Counted from the stretch's first letter, positions 11,981-23,521 are shown. The stretch is DNA of 64,000 nt from Amborella trichopoda (GCF_000471905.2 NW_006500010.1:1886852-1950851), one strand, 5' to 3'. A program made the numbers and translations. Notes: generated from the sequence alone by a model not told the origin.

Positions 11981-12239
11981 ATATGTACTTTTTCCAAATA
12001 CATCGTGAAAAAGGGAGAGGTTATTTTTTTTTAGTGATTTAAATATTTTATGATAGACCTCACATCTCATTGACTAAGTAATGCTTGAGAATATTTTATG
12101 TTTATGTTTTCTAGCCCCACATAATAAATAGTATATGAACTTTATCCAAATACACGCGTGAAAAAGTGAGAGGTTATTTTATTTTTAGTGATTTAAATAT
12201 TTTATAATAGACCTAAGTAATGTTTGAGAATATTTTATG
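11981..12239. repeat. Local tandem duplication, second copy interrupted by MITE B
   Basis: Unit 1 (11981-12120) and unit 2 (12133-12239, continuing at 12604-12623) share tccaaata, cgtgaaaaag, gagaggtta, agtgatttaaatatttta and gagaatattttatg in order. Unit 2 lacks a short cacatctcattg segment. The MITE at 12240 sits inside unit 2, while unit 1 keeps the uninterrupted sequence. Confidence 0.85.
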
Positions 12240-12594
12240 GCGTGTGGGTTTCCATAAGGCTGCACCCATAAACAATCCAACTAAGGTGCACCTTCAAATT
12301 TTATTATAATATATAATTTTAATGTCAAATTTTTTTAGAATTATCTCAAAATTTATTTTTATATCTAATTATAAATTTTTAAATTTTAAAAATAGTTAAA
12401 ATTAAGCAGATCTATAAACATATGAAAATATTGAAAATGGATGGTGTAGATGATATGTTGTAAGATGCACTATTTATGAGACTCAAAATATTTTTATTTA
12501 GTCATACATCTCGATGATCAATCATGGAGTTTTTTAATATTAAAATAACATTTTTTTTAAGTGTTAAGGTTGCAACCTTATATAAACCTTTTCC
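12240..12594. mobile_element. Mutator-like MITE, copy B, with empty-site paralogue
   Basis: A 355-bp element from gcgtgtgggtttccataagg to aaccttatataaaccttttcc. Perfect 9-bp target duplications tattttatg lie at 12231-12239 and 12595-12603. The interior is typical of the family (agatgcactattta, tagatctataaac). The sister repeat at 12092-12110 carries the same site once with no insertion, which proves both the element's boundaries and the 9-bp duplication. Confidence 0.92.
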
Positions 12595-12726
12595 TATTTT
12601 ATGTTTATGTTTTCTAGCCCTATACGAAACGAAACGCAGAAGTCCCAAAAAACGCCTTGTTATACGCAAAAAGAAGTCCAAAAAATGCCTTTTCCTTGCC
12701 AAAAAGTATAGCTTGCATTTGGAGAG

Positions 12727-12798
12727 GGGGCATTCCGAGAATCGAACTCGGGACCTCTCGCACCCAAAGCGAGAATCATACCACTAGACCAAATGCCC
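12727..12798 (-). tRNA. tRNA-Pro (TGG anticodon)
   Basis: A canonical 72-nt plant tRNA-Pro. The acceptor stem GGGCATT pairs with AATGCCC and has discriminator C. The D-arm reads TGGTCTAGTGGTATGA. The anticodon loop CTTTGGGTG gives TGG, which reads CCA and related Pro codons. The T-arm is CCGAG-TTCGATT-CTCGG. All stems pair. Just upstream (12799-12805 on this strand) is a CAA-containing sequence, as is common at plant tRNA start sites. The CCCCTCTCC run just downstream also follows the tRNA-Pro at 9992, suggesting a shared ancestral flank. Confidence 0.97.
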
Positions 12799-13469
12799 AT
12801 TTGATGCCTAACTGTGCAAGCTAGATTATACTCTTTCATTGAAATGTCTGACAACACACAATATTGCCTGACCTGTAGAAACGATAGTCAAGAACATGCA
12901 ATTTTAAATTTCTCAAGACCCCCAATATCTATATGATCGACTCCATGGGAATTCCCAATGTTGGCATGGCTAAGGTTATACTTTTAACTAGGCACAAACT
13001 TGAGGTTTGCATGGTGAGGAGACAAGGTACCACAATATGATGTCTTTCAACTTACACTTAAAAAAGTATCTCGGCCAGAATTGTAACCGTGCACAAGTAA
13101 AATAGTTGAGATTTCACAAAGCCATATCTAATTGCCAAAAATTAATGTATTTCTTTTATTTTTTTATTATGTTTATCTCAAATATAATTGACCAATATTT
13201 ATCTAACATATAATTGACCAATACAGCACTAAATATACTTCACCAATATTTTTTATCCAAAATATTTGTTATTATTTTATTTATTATTATTACAAAAATG
13301 AAACTTGAGCCCAAAATTTCAAATAAATATGAATTTACATTTAAAATTAGATGCTTGTGCGCCTTTCAATCGTCCACAAGACACAATATCAACCCTTTAA
13401 AAAAAGTTGTGCTTTGATCAACAAAATACTTGGATTCAAAGACAAGAAAAGAAGCTTGGAAAAACTAAA
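12799..13469. other. Unassigned intergenic stretch
   Basis: AT-rich sequence between the tRNA-Pro and MITE copy C. I see no open frame with recognisable similarity, no repeat structure and no terminal inverted repeats. Confidence 0.6.
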
Positions 13470-13835
13470 GGAAAAAGTTTATATAAGGTTGCAACCTTAA
13501 AATGTAGAAGTACAGATGCACCCCAAAAATCCATCGAAAAATATTGTTTTAAGGTTGAAAAACCCTCTAATTGATTATCTCAACATCAAGATGTGTGAAT
13601 ATGAATATATATAATCTTACATCACATAATCTAGACCGACAATTTTCAATATTTTCACATGTTCATAGATCTACTTGATTTTAACCATTTTTAGAGTTTA
13701 AAATTTTATAAATAGATACGAAAATAGATTTTTAGATAATCCTTATAATTTTTTAAATCAAAATTAATAAAATTTGGAGGTGCGCTTTAATTGGATTGTT
13801 TAAGGTTGCATCCTTATAGAAAGAACCTACACCCC
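13470..13835. mobile_element. Mutator-like MITE, copy C
   Basis: The left end reads ggaaaaagtttatataagg followed by ttgcaacc, and the right end is aaggttgcatccttatagaaag. The interior matches copies A and G (aaaccctctaattgattatc; tagatctacttgattttaac). No clear 9-bp target duplication remains, so the copy is older or trimmed. Confidence 0.75.
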
Positions 13836-14393
13836 ATAAAAGCTCATTTCATACTAGCAACCTAGGAGAGAAATAGCATCATTGAAGCTTATAGCAAGCT
13901 AACACATGCAAAGAGAGAGGGAAAATCACATAAACATGTATAGCCTTTGGTTGGGACAAATGGCATATTATTCTTTAATGTTGGAGAAGTAATTGGTGAA
14001 GCAGTGACTTAGCCGCATCCTCTCCATTTTCATATTTTGGATAATTGATGTCCTAAACATCTAAAATTATCTTCTCGACCCTCAAAATAAAAGACCCAAA
14101 GAAAATTAATTTGGAACCCTAAGATACGCCTAAATGTCATTTCAGCTTGCAATACAGATCGCATTTTATTTTGAATGTCATGCAATCTAGTTTGTGGTTT
14201 CCAAAAGAATCTACCTTAAGTCAGATTTGCACTATTTTTTAAGAGCTCTAACCCATTTTCCTGAAAATAGATTCAAAGGGTTTAGAATGATTTTTAGATC
14301 CTCATTCCAAACAGTAAATTTTCAGGGCCTGTGGCGTTGCATGAGGGCGCAACCTCCCACGAAGCTACCCTTTTTCTTTTTTTTTTGGGAAGG

Positions 14394-14700
14394 GGGGAGA
14401 AATCATATAAAATTTCATCCTTACACTGTCGCAATAAAGAGCACCATAAAAATTATCAAATTGATCATCTTGAACTTGGGATTTCGGGATATGAAAAAAA
14501 AAAAAAGATTTCAAATCATTAAAAAGTAACACATTATATGAACCATCCAGTTTAAAAAAATTTAATAAGTTTATAGATTTGCTCAACCTACACTATTTTT
14601 TGAGCTTCGAATTTAAAAATTGGAGGTAGAAATAGATTTTCAAATCATTGCAAAGGCTTTCTAGCACCAAAACTTCATCTCTTGGCATAGTTTAGAGTTG
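14394..14700. mobile_element. Diverged MITE relative, copy K
   Basis: Shares order and words with the interior of copy A (caaattgatcatcttga, ttatagatttgctc, agattttcaaatcatt) after a ggggagaaatcatataaaat left end. Terminal palindromes and a target duplication are not recognisable. Bases 13836-14393 and 14701-15020 show nothing else assignable. Confidence 0.4.
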
Positions 14701-15024
14701 TGCATTGTTCAAGGTTGATCCATTGTCATTTGTTTCCTAGTTCTTGTAATTTAGCACAATTTTGTGCGTACTCTGATATTTTGAGAAATTGAGCCTTGTT
14801 TTTATCTATTAAGAACCAACAAACAAATTCTGATATCAAATTTATTTTATATTTTAGGAATGTATTTTTCACATGATCTTTCATCGTGGGTTTTGAGACT
14901 TGAGCTACAATGAGTCTCAGTCATGAACATATAAAATGCACTTTTCAGATCTGAAAGGTAATTTTTCAATTGTTCATCCTTGATTGCAATGGAAAGGAAA
15001 AGAAAACTCGCATGAAAATAATAT

Positions 15025-15060
15025 GGAGAGAGAGAGCGAGAGAGAGAGAGAGAGAGAGAG
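15025..15060. repeat. GA microsatellite
   Basis: A nearly pure GA run with one gcga interruption. The apparent open frames across it (14847-15314) are caused by the repeat and are not credible genes. Confidence 0.9.
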
Positions 15061-15257
15061 TTTTTCTTAGGTTCACAAGTGTACAAAAGACTCGGGTTTA
15101 CAGCCTAATTTTAAGGGAAACAGCATTACAAATAAATACCTCAAAAACACCGAACCTCCAATTATCAACTCTGGGTGATTCACTCCCTGTTTCACTTGTA
15201 CAAATATTGATTGTTAATAGTATGAGATCAGATTTTGCTGCAAATTCAACAATCAAC

Positions 15258-15746
15258 AAACACATCTTAGGTTCACTTTCTCCTAAGATAAATATTATTA
15301 TACATATATTTTAAATGGTTTATTCAACGAAGAGGCTCAATATCATTCAAAACACTCACCAGTAACTCTTTATTAGAACTCCAATTTCAGAAGCAGATGA
15401 CTGGATTGCATCTCTGACACTGAAAAACCCTTAAGGCCCCACCAGCATTCAAACACTACAATAGAAAAAAAATAAATAAGTATATTAAAATCTTATGTTC
15501 TCAAACACATCTTCGGTTCAATTTCTCCTAAAATAAGCATATTATTATACATATATTTTAAATGGCTATTCAACTAAGAGGCTCAATATCATTCAAAACA
15601 CTCACTAGTAACTCTTTATTAGACCTCCAATTTCATAAGCAGATGACTGGATTGCATCTCTGACACTGAAAAGCCCAAGGCCTCACCAGCATTCAAACAC
15701 CACAATAGAAAAAAATAAAATAGTATATTAAAATCTTATGTTCTCA
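15258..15746. repeat. 245-bp tandem duplication
   Basis: Copy 1 starts at 15258 and copy 2 at 15503, each running from aaacacatctt through gaggctcaatatcattc, gcagatgactggattgcatc and attaaaatcttatgttct. The copies differ at scattered single bases and small indels, so the duplication is older than the 60-bp one at 10114. No open frame crosses it. Confidence 0.88.
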
Positions 15747-17231
15747 CCGTATATTCTATTTACAGTCTTACACTTCTATCCTGGAGATAAATGAAGGATG
15801 ACTAAAGCAATTAATTTATCAACAATGCAGTATAAAATGGGTTCTACCATGAGTTCTAGACAGAATATCGGGACAAATGGAGAAGTCCAGACTGTATAAT
15901 AATGAACAGAATGCATTCAGTGCACGAATTCTTTCGCATTTAAATAGCTATTCAAAAAGCAAGTCATATCAAATTGACGCATCCGAAGTATGAGTTGATT
16001 CCTTATACGAAAACCAGGGCTTGATTTGCTTCTTAACAAATTAATAATAATAATTAAAAATTCTGCTAGATCACGATGCTCTCAAAGGAATAGCAAGGAA
16101 GACAAAAAAGGATCAAACAATATCAGAATTTGAGAATAATTACTACTTGCTGCCTCCACACCATCACCTCACATTCAAGAGGATAAAAAGGGGTATAACA
16201 TTGCTAAAATAGCCCAAAATAATTTAATCTAGGATGAAAACAATAAAGTGATGATATTCTTATTCATATCTTGAATAAATTGACAAGAAATCTAATATCA
16301 GTATATAATTAGATTCATGCTTTTCCACTGATTTTGACAAACTCGGCTTCAAAAACTCTGAAAGAATGAGTCATCCCCCATTCTTTCATTCCTTAGTGCA
16401 ATGACTGATCATTTGGCACCTCGATGGTGTACATATACAATTTTAGATTTAATTCTATTGGATGGGAGAATGTATCGCTGATAACAATTCCATGGTTATA
16501 AATAAATACATCTTATAATAAAGAATGACAGAATGCAAATACGATTGTTAACACCTCAAGTCAAATTCGACTCGATATGTATAAGGGACTTCTTTAAAGT
16601 GGATGTTCCAGCACGAATCTCAGCAATCACTTGTTCTGATTCTACATATTGATCATCATGAGTTTGTCAACTAGACACCGTCTTTATGATGTCATGGCCT
16701 TGGTAAAAGAAATTACTATCTGCTGATATGTAAAAAGATCAAACTATTTTTACAAATTTCTCTCTGAAACACTCATGAAACACTGGATCTGAAGCAATCT
16801 TGCTTCCACAAACATTGTCACATAAGAGAGATACAGAAGGAGATAGTTGCACACCCATGTAACTGCATGTTGATGAGAGGCCCATTATGCATCATTGGCG
16901 CTAAACTTAGCCAGAGGATTTTGTTTCTTACTCCTTCAAGAGACGAGTGAAGAACCAGGACGTACACAATAATCAGTCAAGTGCCAAGTGTCAACACATC
17001 GAGGCTAATTAGAATATGATTGTAAAGGGGTCTCAAAAGGTATGAGAAGACCACATATAGGGTGGAACAAAGGTCGCAAAAAATGCGATGAACTGCTTGG
17101 ACATGTGCCTTTTGTCGAACTGTTATAAGCTACTCGACCATACTGAAAACACAAGTGATATCAGGTCCAGGGCTAGGCCAGCCCGCAGGCATCCTGGCAG
17201 AGCACAGGCCAGTCCTAACCTAGTACAAACA

Positions 17232-17236
<5 letters not shown>
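15747..17236. other. Unassigned intergenic stretch before the gap
   Basis: A 1.5-kb AT-rich region without an open frame of recognisable similarity. Near 17155-17225 a small GC-rich patch (gggctaggccagcccgc) resembles the patches near 39300-39430 and 56820-56880. I cannot assign it. Confidence 0.5.
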
Positions 17237-17272
<36 letters not shown>

Positions 17273-17452
17273 TATAAGTGTGGTGTACGNNNNNNNNNNN
17301 NNNNNNNNNNNNNNNNNNNNNNNNNNNNNNNNNNNNNNNNNNNNNNNNNNNNNNNNNNNNNNNNNNNNNNNNNNNNNNNNNNNNNNNNNNNNNNNNNNTA
17401 CGTCGACGAGACGACGACGACGTACGTACTAACCTAACTAAACTAACTAAAC

Positions 17453-17500
<48 letters not shown>
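17237..17500. repeat. TA microsatellites flanking an assembly gap (N at 17290-17398)
   Basis: TA runs at about 17237-17275 and 17454-17498 surround 109 N bases. Next to the gap the sequence turns into tacgtcgacgagacgacg and ctaactaaac words like those at the window start, a likely assembly artefact. Protein frames predicted across this interval are not real. Confidence 0.9.
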
Positions 17501-17501
<1 letters not shown>

Positions 17502-17877
17502 GGTGCGGTTTCTATAAGGTTGCAACCTTAACAATCCAATTCACCTTAAAATTTTATCATAACATGTAATTTTGTTGTAAAAAACTCTTAGTATTATCTT
17601 AAAATCTAATGTCATGCCTAATTAGAAAATTTTAAATTCCAAAAATGTTAAAAAAAATAGATATATAAATATATGAATGTCTTGAAAATAGACGGTCTAG
17701 ATAATGTGTTGCAAGATGCACTATTTCCGAAATTCAAAAACTTTTTTTTTCATATTTATAGATCTCAATGTCGAGATGATTGATTAGAGGGAATTTTCAA
17801 CATTAAAACAACATTTCCGATAGATTTTTGAGGTGCATATGTGATTCTACATTTTAAGGTTGCAACCTTATATAAAG
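17501..17877. mobile_element. Mutator-like MITE, copy D
   Basis: The left end gggtgcggtttctataagg carries the palindrome TAAGGTTGCAACCTTA and the right end again reads ttaaggttgcaaccttatata. The interior is close to copy E (tagacggtctagataatgtg, aacatttccgatagattttt). The last bases of the right end are missing: sequence passes directly into copia RNase H coding at about 17870, so this end was truncated. Confidence 0.85.
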
Positions 17878-18190
17878 TGGTACTGAACATCAATGTGCTT
17901 GGTCCAATCATGGAAAGCTAGATTCATTGCCAAAAATAGGGCACTTTGATTGTCACAATGAAGAGGCATACCTTCTTGCACAATTCGGAACTCACCAAGT
18001 AACTTGCTTAGCCAAATTGCTTCTTTAGATGCACGAGTAAGTGACATACACTCAGCCTCCGAAGTAGACAAAGCCACCACAAATTGCAACCTCGATAACC
18101 AACTAATTGCACCACCTCCCAAAGAAAAAGATACCTTCTTTTGTCATAGTCACCAACAAAATCTTCATCAACATAACCGGCAACTTTCAA
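17868..18190 (-). pseudogene. Copia RNase H remnant
   Basis: The frame reads GGGAISWLSRLQFVVALSTS, then EAECMSLTRASKEAIWLSKL, CDNQSALFLA and TKHIDVQYHFI, the hallmark blocks of copia RNase H. The preceding YVDEDFVGDYDKRR block is in a different frame, showing a frameshift near 18110-18130. Translation stops at 17868, within the MITE D right end, so the normal C-terminus is absent. Confidence 0.9.
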
Positions 18191-18247
18191 ATCCGTCCCA
18201 TTATAACAAACACTAGCATTACAATTTCCCTTAAAATTATCAAAGAT

Positions 18248-19353
18248 CTACTTCACAGCAGTCCAATGATCATGGCTAAGATTTGCTATGTATCTACTCA
18301 TAAAGCCCATTGCTTGTGCTATGTCAGGTCTGGTGCAAACCATAGCAAACATGAGGCTCTCTATTGCTGATGAATATGGTACTTGAAACATTTGTATCTT
18401 CTCTATTTTAATGTAAGGACATAGTTTTGAAAACTTTATATGCATAGGAAATGGGGTACTAACTGGTTTAGCCTTGTGCACATTGAAGTACCGCAAAACC
18501 TTGTCCACATAACTCCTATGAGTTAACCGGATTTTTCAATTCTTCATGTCCCTAAGTACACTCATCCCAAGAATTCGACTAACGACTCCCGAATTTCAAA
18601 TTCCCTAGCCAGTAGGCCAACTAAGCTTTACGTGTTGCACTATTCTCTTGGTTCTATAACAATTATGTCTTCAACATATAATAACAAGATAGTAAAGCTT
18701 CCATCACCATAACAATGAAAATACACCGCTGATCCTTGTTGATGTGATGGTAGCATATCTTTAATCTCCCATGACGTCTGAGGATCGAGTTGGTAAGAAG
18801 AGGGAGAGAGGAAAGAGAGAGAAGAAAGAAATATTCTAAAATACCTCGCTTTTTAATTTCCTTCAAATAAGGCTAGCTTTGTGCTTTCCTTCCTTAAAAA
18901 AAACAATGAAAATAAGCACAATGGTGAGCTTCACATCTATAAAAATTCAAGCTCCACATGAAAGAATCAAATTGTTTGTACCAACACCTCGATGCCTGTT
19001 TCAACCCATACAATGATTTCTTGAACCTACAAACCAAATTCTCTTTATCTTTCTAAATAGAACCCTTAGGTTGGGTCATAAAAATTCTCTTTTAAATTAC
19101 CATGCACAAAAACAATTTTCACATTTAATTGTTCCAACTTTAAATCAAGAACAATAGCCAAAACCCATAACCCATAACCCATAACCAAAACAACTGTAAT
19201 AGTGGTCATGTGCACATCAACCGAGAAAATTTCGTCAAAATCAATACTCGACTTCTGAACATAACCTTTCACAACCAATCGAGCTCTATACTTTTCAACA
19301 ACATCATCAGGACCTTTCTTCTTCTTAAAGACCCACTTGAAACCAATTTCCAT
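18248..19353 (-). pseudogene. Copia reverse transcriptase remnant
   Basis: The beginning near 19353 reads GFKWVFKKKKGPDDVVEKYR and ARLVVKGYVQKSSIDFDEIF, the N-terminal RT blocks. The end near 18500-18250 reads AKPVSTPFPMH and CTRPDIAQAMGFMSRY, the usual RT-to-RNase H connection. The middle (about 18560-19060) is decayed, and the YVDD catalytic block is not intact. Multiple stops and frameshifts make it non-functional. Confidence 0.88.
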
Positions 19354-19739
19354 TCGCCCCTCCAGTAATTCAACAAGGTCCCATATTTAATTTTTTCACA
19401 GGGCTTCCGTCTCCTCTACCATGGATGCTCTCCATTAATTGGCTTCATCGACCTCATATGCCTCACAAATCATAATAAGAAACTGGATCACCCTCCTCGG
19501 AAGGTAAGCATATGACAAGACATAGACGTTAACCCATACAAGATCCTTTTTAGGTCTTTTGGATATTATTAATTCAGCATCACCTAAATATTCTTCAAGC
19601 TCTTGGACAATCTCAGGCTCTTGATCCTGACCACCATCTAGCTAGTTCTCTATGTGCATTTCACCTCAATAGTTTTTGCATCTTGCTCAAATTTCTTTTT
19701 CTGCATAGAATTTTCATTGAAAATCTCCATTAACAATAA

Positions 19740-22110
19740 TCTTGCAGTCAGTAAGATCCCACAATATGTACCCCTTTGTTCCATCTACATAGCTAAGAAA
19801 AATAAACTTTTGGATTTTACGTCCAACTGAGTTCTCTTCTCCTTTGGAATCAAAGTCACACCTAAAGTTACAAAGGAAAGAATAATTAACAAGTTTACAT
19901 GTCCAAACCTCTTCTGGTGTTTTGTAGTCTATCGAAACACTAGGGACCCATTAATTAGGAAAACTTGTACAAACTGCTTATTGCCAAGAACACTGCTCTA
20001 ACCTAATAGCACTCAAGATACACCTGACACACTCCATAATGGTATGATTCGTCCTCAGAGCAATAAAACTTTGTTGAGGCGCCCCAGGAAAGATCAATTG
20101 CCTAGCAATACCATGCTCATGACAAAAATCATCAAATTCACCAGAATAAAATTTTCTCCTATTATTAGTTCTTAGACACTGTAGGGTTTTGTGGCCTTTA
20201 AAGGCCTAGAGGGCTTGTAAAAATGAAAATTTATAGTGGAATATGCACTTCAGTGGGAGTGTGCGTATTGACTGACCAAGAGCTAGGTGGTTTATGACAT
20301 AGGTTATGCGCAAAACCCTTACCCTTGGGCATGTAGAACTATCGAGGTTTTATAGTAGGTTATCCCTTGTTGAAGCTGGAGAGATATCTAGAGATGATAT
20401 TTGTAGGCCAAGAGAACTCTGTGGTCTCCTGTGTGCAATTGCAGGCCTGTGAAAGTAATAACCAAAGCCTAAACAAATTCCGCACGACATGTACACATAA
20501 TCGCTGCATTACTAAAAAGCAGCCTTATAGAGGGACACGTGCACATGCGCATAGATAGTCTCTTTACAATATGGTGACAAGCGATGGACTTGCTCTTAAA
20601 GAGAGGGTTGTAATTCACATTCTAAGATCACGGTTCCACTATTTATTGTCCAACTTTGACAAGCCGATCATGAGCTTTTGTATTGAGACTATAGGTCATG
20701 GGTCTTTGTTGCGTTAGATAAAAAAACAGTAGTAAATCGTGGTTCTTAAGTCAAGTGGAGTGCCCTTATTGCCGCTAATTTTGACACAATGCTACCAATC
20801 CACTACTAAAATATTTTATTTTGGTATTAAAAATATTTTTATGATTTTTTACAAAAAATTTATTGATGTGACATTTCTTTTTTTGTAAGGTAATTTTAGG
20901 GAAATCTTTTAAATATTAAAAGATTGTTTTTATTAGGAGTTTGGTTTGACCAAAAATCTAATTATTTTGACTTCTTACAAATTTTGGAAAGATATAAGGA
21001 AGTTTTGGATTTTGGTTATAAATCTAATTTCAATAGAAGTTAGACTTAGGTCAGATTATAAGGGGATAAGGTTCGTAATAATCCCTCAAAAACATGATGG
21101 CTGATTTATGAAATGGATGGCTCAAATTTGTTCTCTCAACCCACAGATTTCCTAAGTACCTATTGGTCAAGTTGTGTCATTGGATAGGCAATACCTAAGA
21201 AAGGAATTCTAATTTAAATAGGGGGAGGAATTCTTTCTATTTAAACACCATTGAGCCCCTTTCTCTCATCACACATATTTCTCTCCTCCATGCACCAAAT
21301 CTCTCTCTATTTCATTAAAAAATTATTTTTCTCTCTCCCCCCTTTCAAAAAGGGTCATGCCACCCAAAATTTGATAAGACAACGTCTGAAACCCTAATTA
21401 GGGTTTTTCTATTTGAAGAAGAAAAAGGGGTACGCCCAGCCGTACGAGGATTCTATGCCCTTCAAGCCCAGCCCTAATTTGTTCCTAAGGGTTCCTACAA
21501 ACCGTAGTTAGGTTTCCATGCTCTCTAAAACTTTATAGTAAGAGATATTGCCTATGTAAGCTTTCCATCTCTGAAATTCCAGTAAGATAAAAAGGGACAA
21601 AAGTGTGCCACCAATCGGGGAATCAAGTGTGGGGTGTATCAAGATCTGTGAGGGTAACTCTAGGCATCTTTTAGTAAGTGTTCCCAATTGATTTAATTAT
21701 TTTACACTCATTTTATATTTTTCTGTGAATTTCCAGGAATATATTTTGTACTTAAAACCATAGCGGAAGATTGGTTATTGCTCCTGGATGGCATCTATTT
21801 GTTTTGGCAGTGAAAGTGAAGATCTTCGGTTGTGTTTAGGGTTTTTTTATTTGATTTACAACAATGTATAGTAGTCTATGTAAGCGGAATTCAGGTATGT
21901 TAACAAAAGAGAGAATCCAAGTACAATAATAAAAGAAAAACAAATTTTTTTGAATTTAATATCTTGAGTTCCACATGCCACTCCTTTCGGACACTTCTTG
22001 CCTTCCTAATTTTTTACCAAGGCCTTAAACTTTTTGAAACAATTGAAGGCATCTAATTTCTTTTTCAGCATATAAACCCACATTTTTCTCGAAAAGTCAT
22101 CAATAAAGCG
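19740..22110 (-). pseudogene. Copia integrase remnant, split by an insertion
   Basis: The first half (22110-21995) reads FIDDFSRKMWVYMLKKK and FKALVKN. The second half (20175 downward) reads RTNNRRKFYSGEFDDFCHEH, GIARQLIFPGAPQQ and, near 19830-19740, IFLSYVDGTKGYILWD. Removing bases 20180-21989 plus one duplicated pentamer restores KKCLRTNN in frame, matching the family consensus around the second catalytic Asp. Here that Asp is replaced by Asn (RTN for RTD). Confidence 0.85.
20180..21989 (+). mobile_element. LTR-like insertion (about 1.8 kb) inside the copia integrase
   Basis: Flanked by the 5-bp direct repeat gacac (20175-20179 and 21990-21994). The start TGTAGGG is LTR-like, but the last bases (ccactcctttcg) do not end in CA. 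A TATA-like tatttaaa near 21239 followed by a CT-rich leader (ctctcatcacac, ctctctcctcc) fits the U3/R arrangement of a plus-strand LTR. No coding domains are visible, so a solo LTR is the simplest reading. Confidence 0.6.
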
Positions 22111-22305
22111 ACAAAATACACAACACCCCCCTAGAGACAATAGGTGAATCCCAAAATGCAATTTATTCTGACTTTCCAAACAAGCTTACATGCAAAAATC
22201 TAAATTCAAATATTTAAATCATGAGAGAAGTACCTTGAGTCTACACTCGTTCATGTGGCCCAAACACGCATGCCAAGCCATATTAAGGAGTCAACCTGTG
22301 CAATA

Positions 22306-22569
22306 TTAGCCTCTATGATTCAAAACTGTTCCTCCAACAAATTTGTATAAATTGCCTGCTAACTCTGCTTTTACAACCACTAGTGCTCCTTTTGAAATTT
22401 TCAGACTTATAAACTTGAAGCCTTGCTCATCAAATTTTCCCAAGGATAAAAGACTCATTCTAAAACCTGGAACATGTCTAACACTTGAGATTATGCATGT
22501 CACTCTATTGAACATCTCGATTCTCACATCTCCAACTCTCATTATTCTATATGAGCCATTATTTCCCAT
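22306..22569 (-). pseudogene. Copia protease/GAG-pre-integrase remnant
   Basis: The frame includes MGNNGSYRIMRVGDVRIEMF, VRHVPGFRMSLLSLGKFDEQ and KGALVVVKAELAGNLYKF, the region joining protease to integrase in copia polyproteins. The usual protease DSG motif upstream is not visible. It lies between the gag and integrase remnants in the expected order. Confidence 0.85.
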
Positions 22570-23169
22570 GTAAATAATACCTCCATCATAGAGTCATATT
22601 TATAAAACCAATCCCTATGTGGGGTCATGTGAAAGGATGCACCTGAAAAAAGTAGCCAATAATGCAAAATTTCTTTCCTATCCACAAACAAAACTCCTTT
22701 ATCTTCAAATAACTAAATTTTTTCCACTAGATTTCCTTGAGACTCAATTGAATTAAGCTTCTCATTAGAACTAGATTTTAGGGCCTTCCTGGTTTCTCTT
22801 TTGTACCTCACAATTTTTTATCACATGGCCTAAATTTTCAGATCCGTAATACCTCGCTTTCTTTCACTGTCTTGACTTGGCTTGCCTGAACCCTTCTTGT
22901 AGTTACCATGTGCTACAAACACATTTTTAGAGGAATCCTGACCCGATTTTCACCTAGATTCCTTTGTAAGAGTGTTGAAACAACGAAATCAAATTCAAGA
23001 GACTTTGCACTACTGAGATTCACGATCAGCCCATCCTATAGCTACCTTATCTTCGTCATCGATTTTGCCATCAAATTGGTAATCAAGGCATTGAACTCAT
23101 ATAAATACACTTGCAAAGAAGTATCATCACTCATCTTGAAATTATAAAGTAGTCGACGAAAAAAAATTA

Positions 23170-23490
23170 TTAGGAAGAGACTTGGCCCCATAAGCATTTT
23201 TCAGCCTGTCCTATAAATCTTTTGTTGTATTTTTTAGGAGACAATGAATAGAACACAACTAACGCAAAAAGAATTTTTGCTTTGGCCAACTTATCCTTCT
23301 CATCAAATTCCCCACCTTCCATCTTTGCAGGATTCTTTCTTTGCCATTTATATCCACTATACAATCATCTTTCACCAACACTGCATGCATCTTCAACTTC
23401 TAAGTTGATAAATTCAAAACCATCAAATTTTGAGATTTTATATTTGGTTGAAGTTCCCTTTAACGATTTGCGACCTCGTGCCCAACAAGG
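23170..23490 (-). pseudogene. Copia gag remnant
   Basis: Reads KYKISKFDGFEFINLEVEDA, then after a stop KMEGGEFDEKDKLAKAKILF and FIGQAEKCLWGQVSS. This resembles the start of copia gag (the K-F-DG-FxxW-like opening, followed by the helical acidic stretch). A stop codon interrupts it near 23358. Confidence 0.65.
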
Positions 23491-23505
23491 ATCTTAAATC
23501 TTAAA

Positions 23506-23517
23506 GCTTTGATTTCA
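23506..23517 (-). promoter_or_regulatory. Decayed copia primer-binding site
   Basis: On the minus strand tgaaatcaaagc matches 9 of 12 positions of the usual TGGTATCAGAGC (initiator tRNA-Met complement). It lies a few bases inside the proposed 5' LTR end, where a primer-binding site belongs. Confidence 0.5.
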
Positions 23518-23521
23518 ATAT

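Noticed and set aside
14847..15314. Frames across the GA microsatellite
   Set aside because: Composition is dictated by the repeat, and no domain or conserved feature is present.
17088..17534. Open frames reading through the N gap and TA repeats
   Set aside because: Their sequence is mostly X and TyrIle repeats. They are artefacts of the gap and microsatellite.
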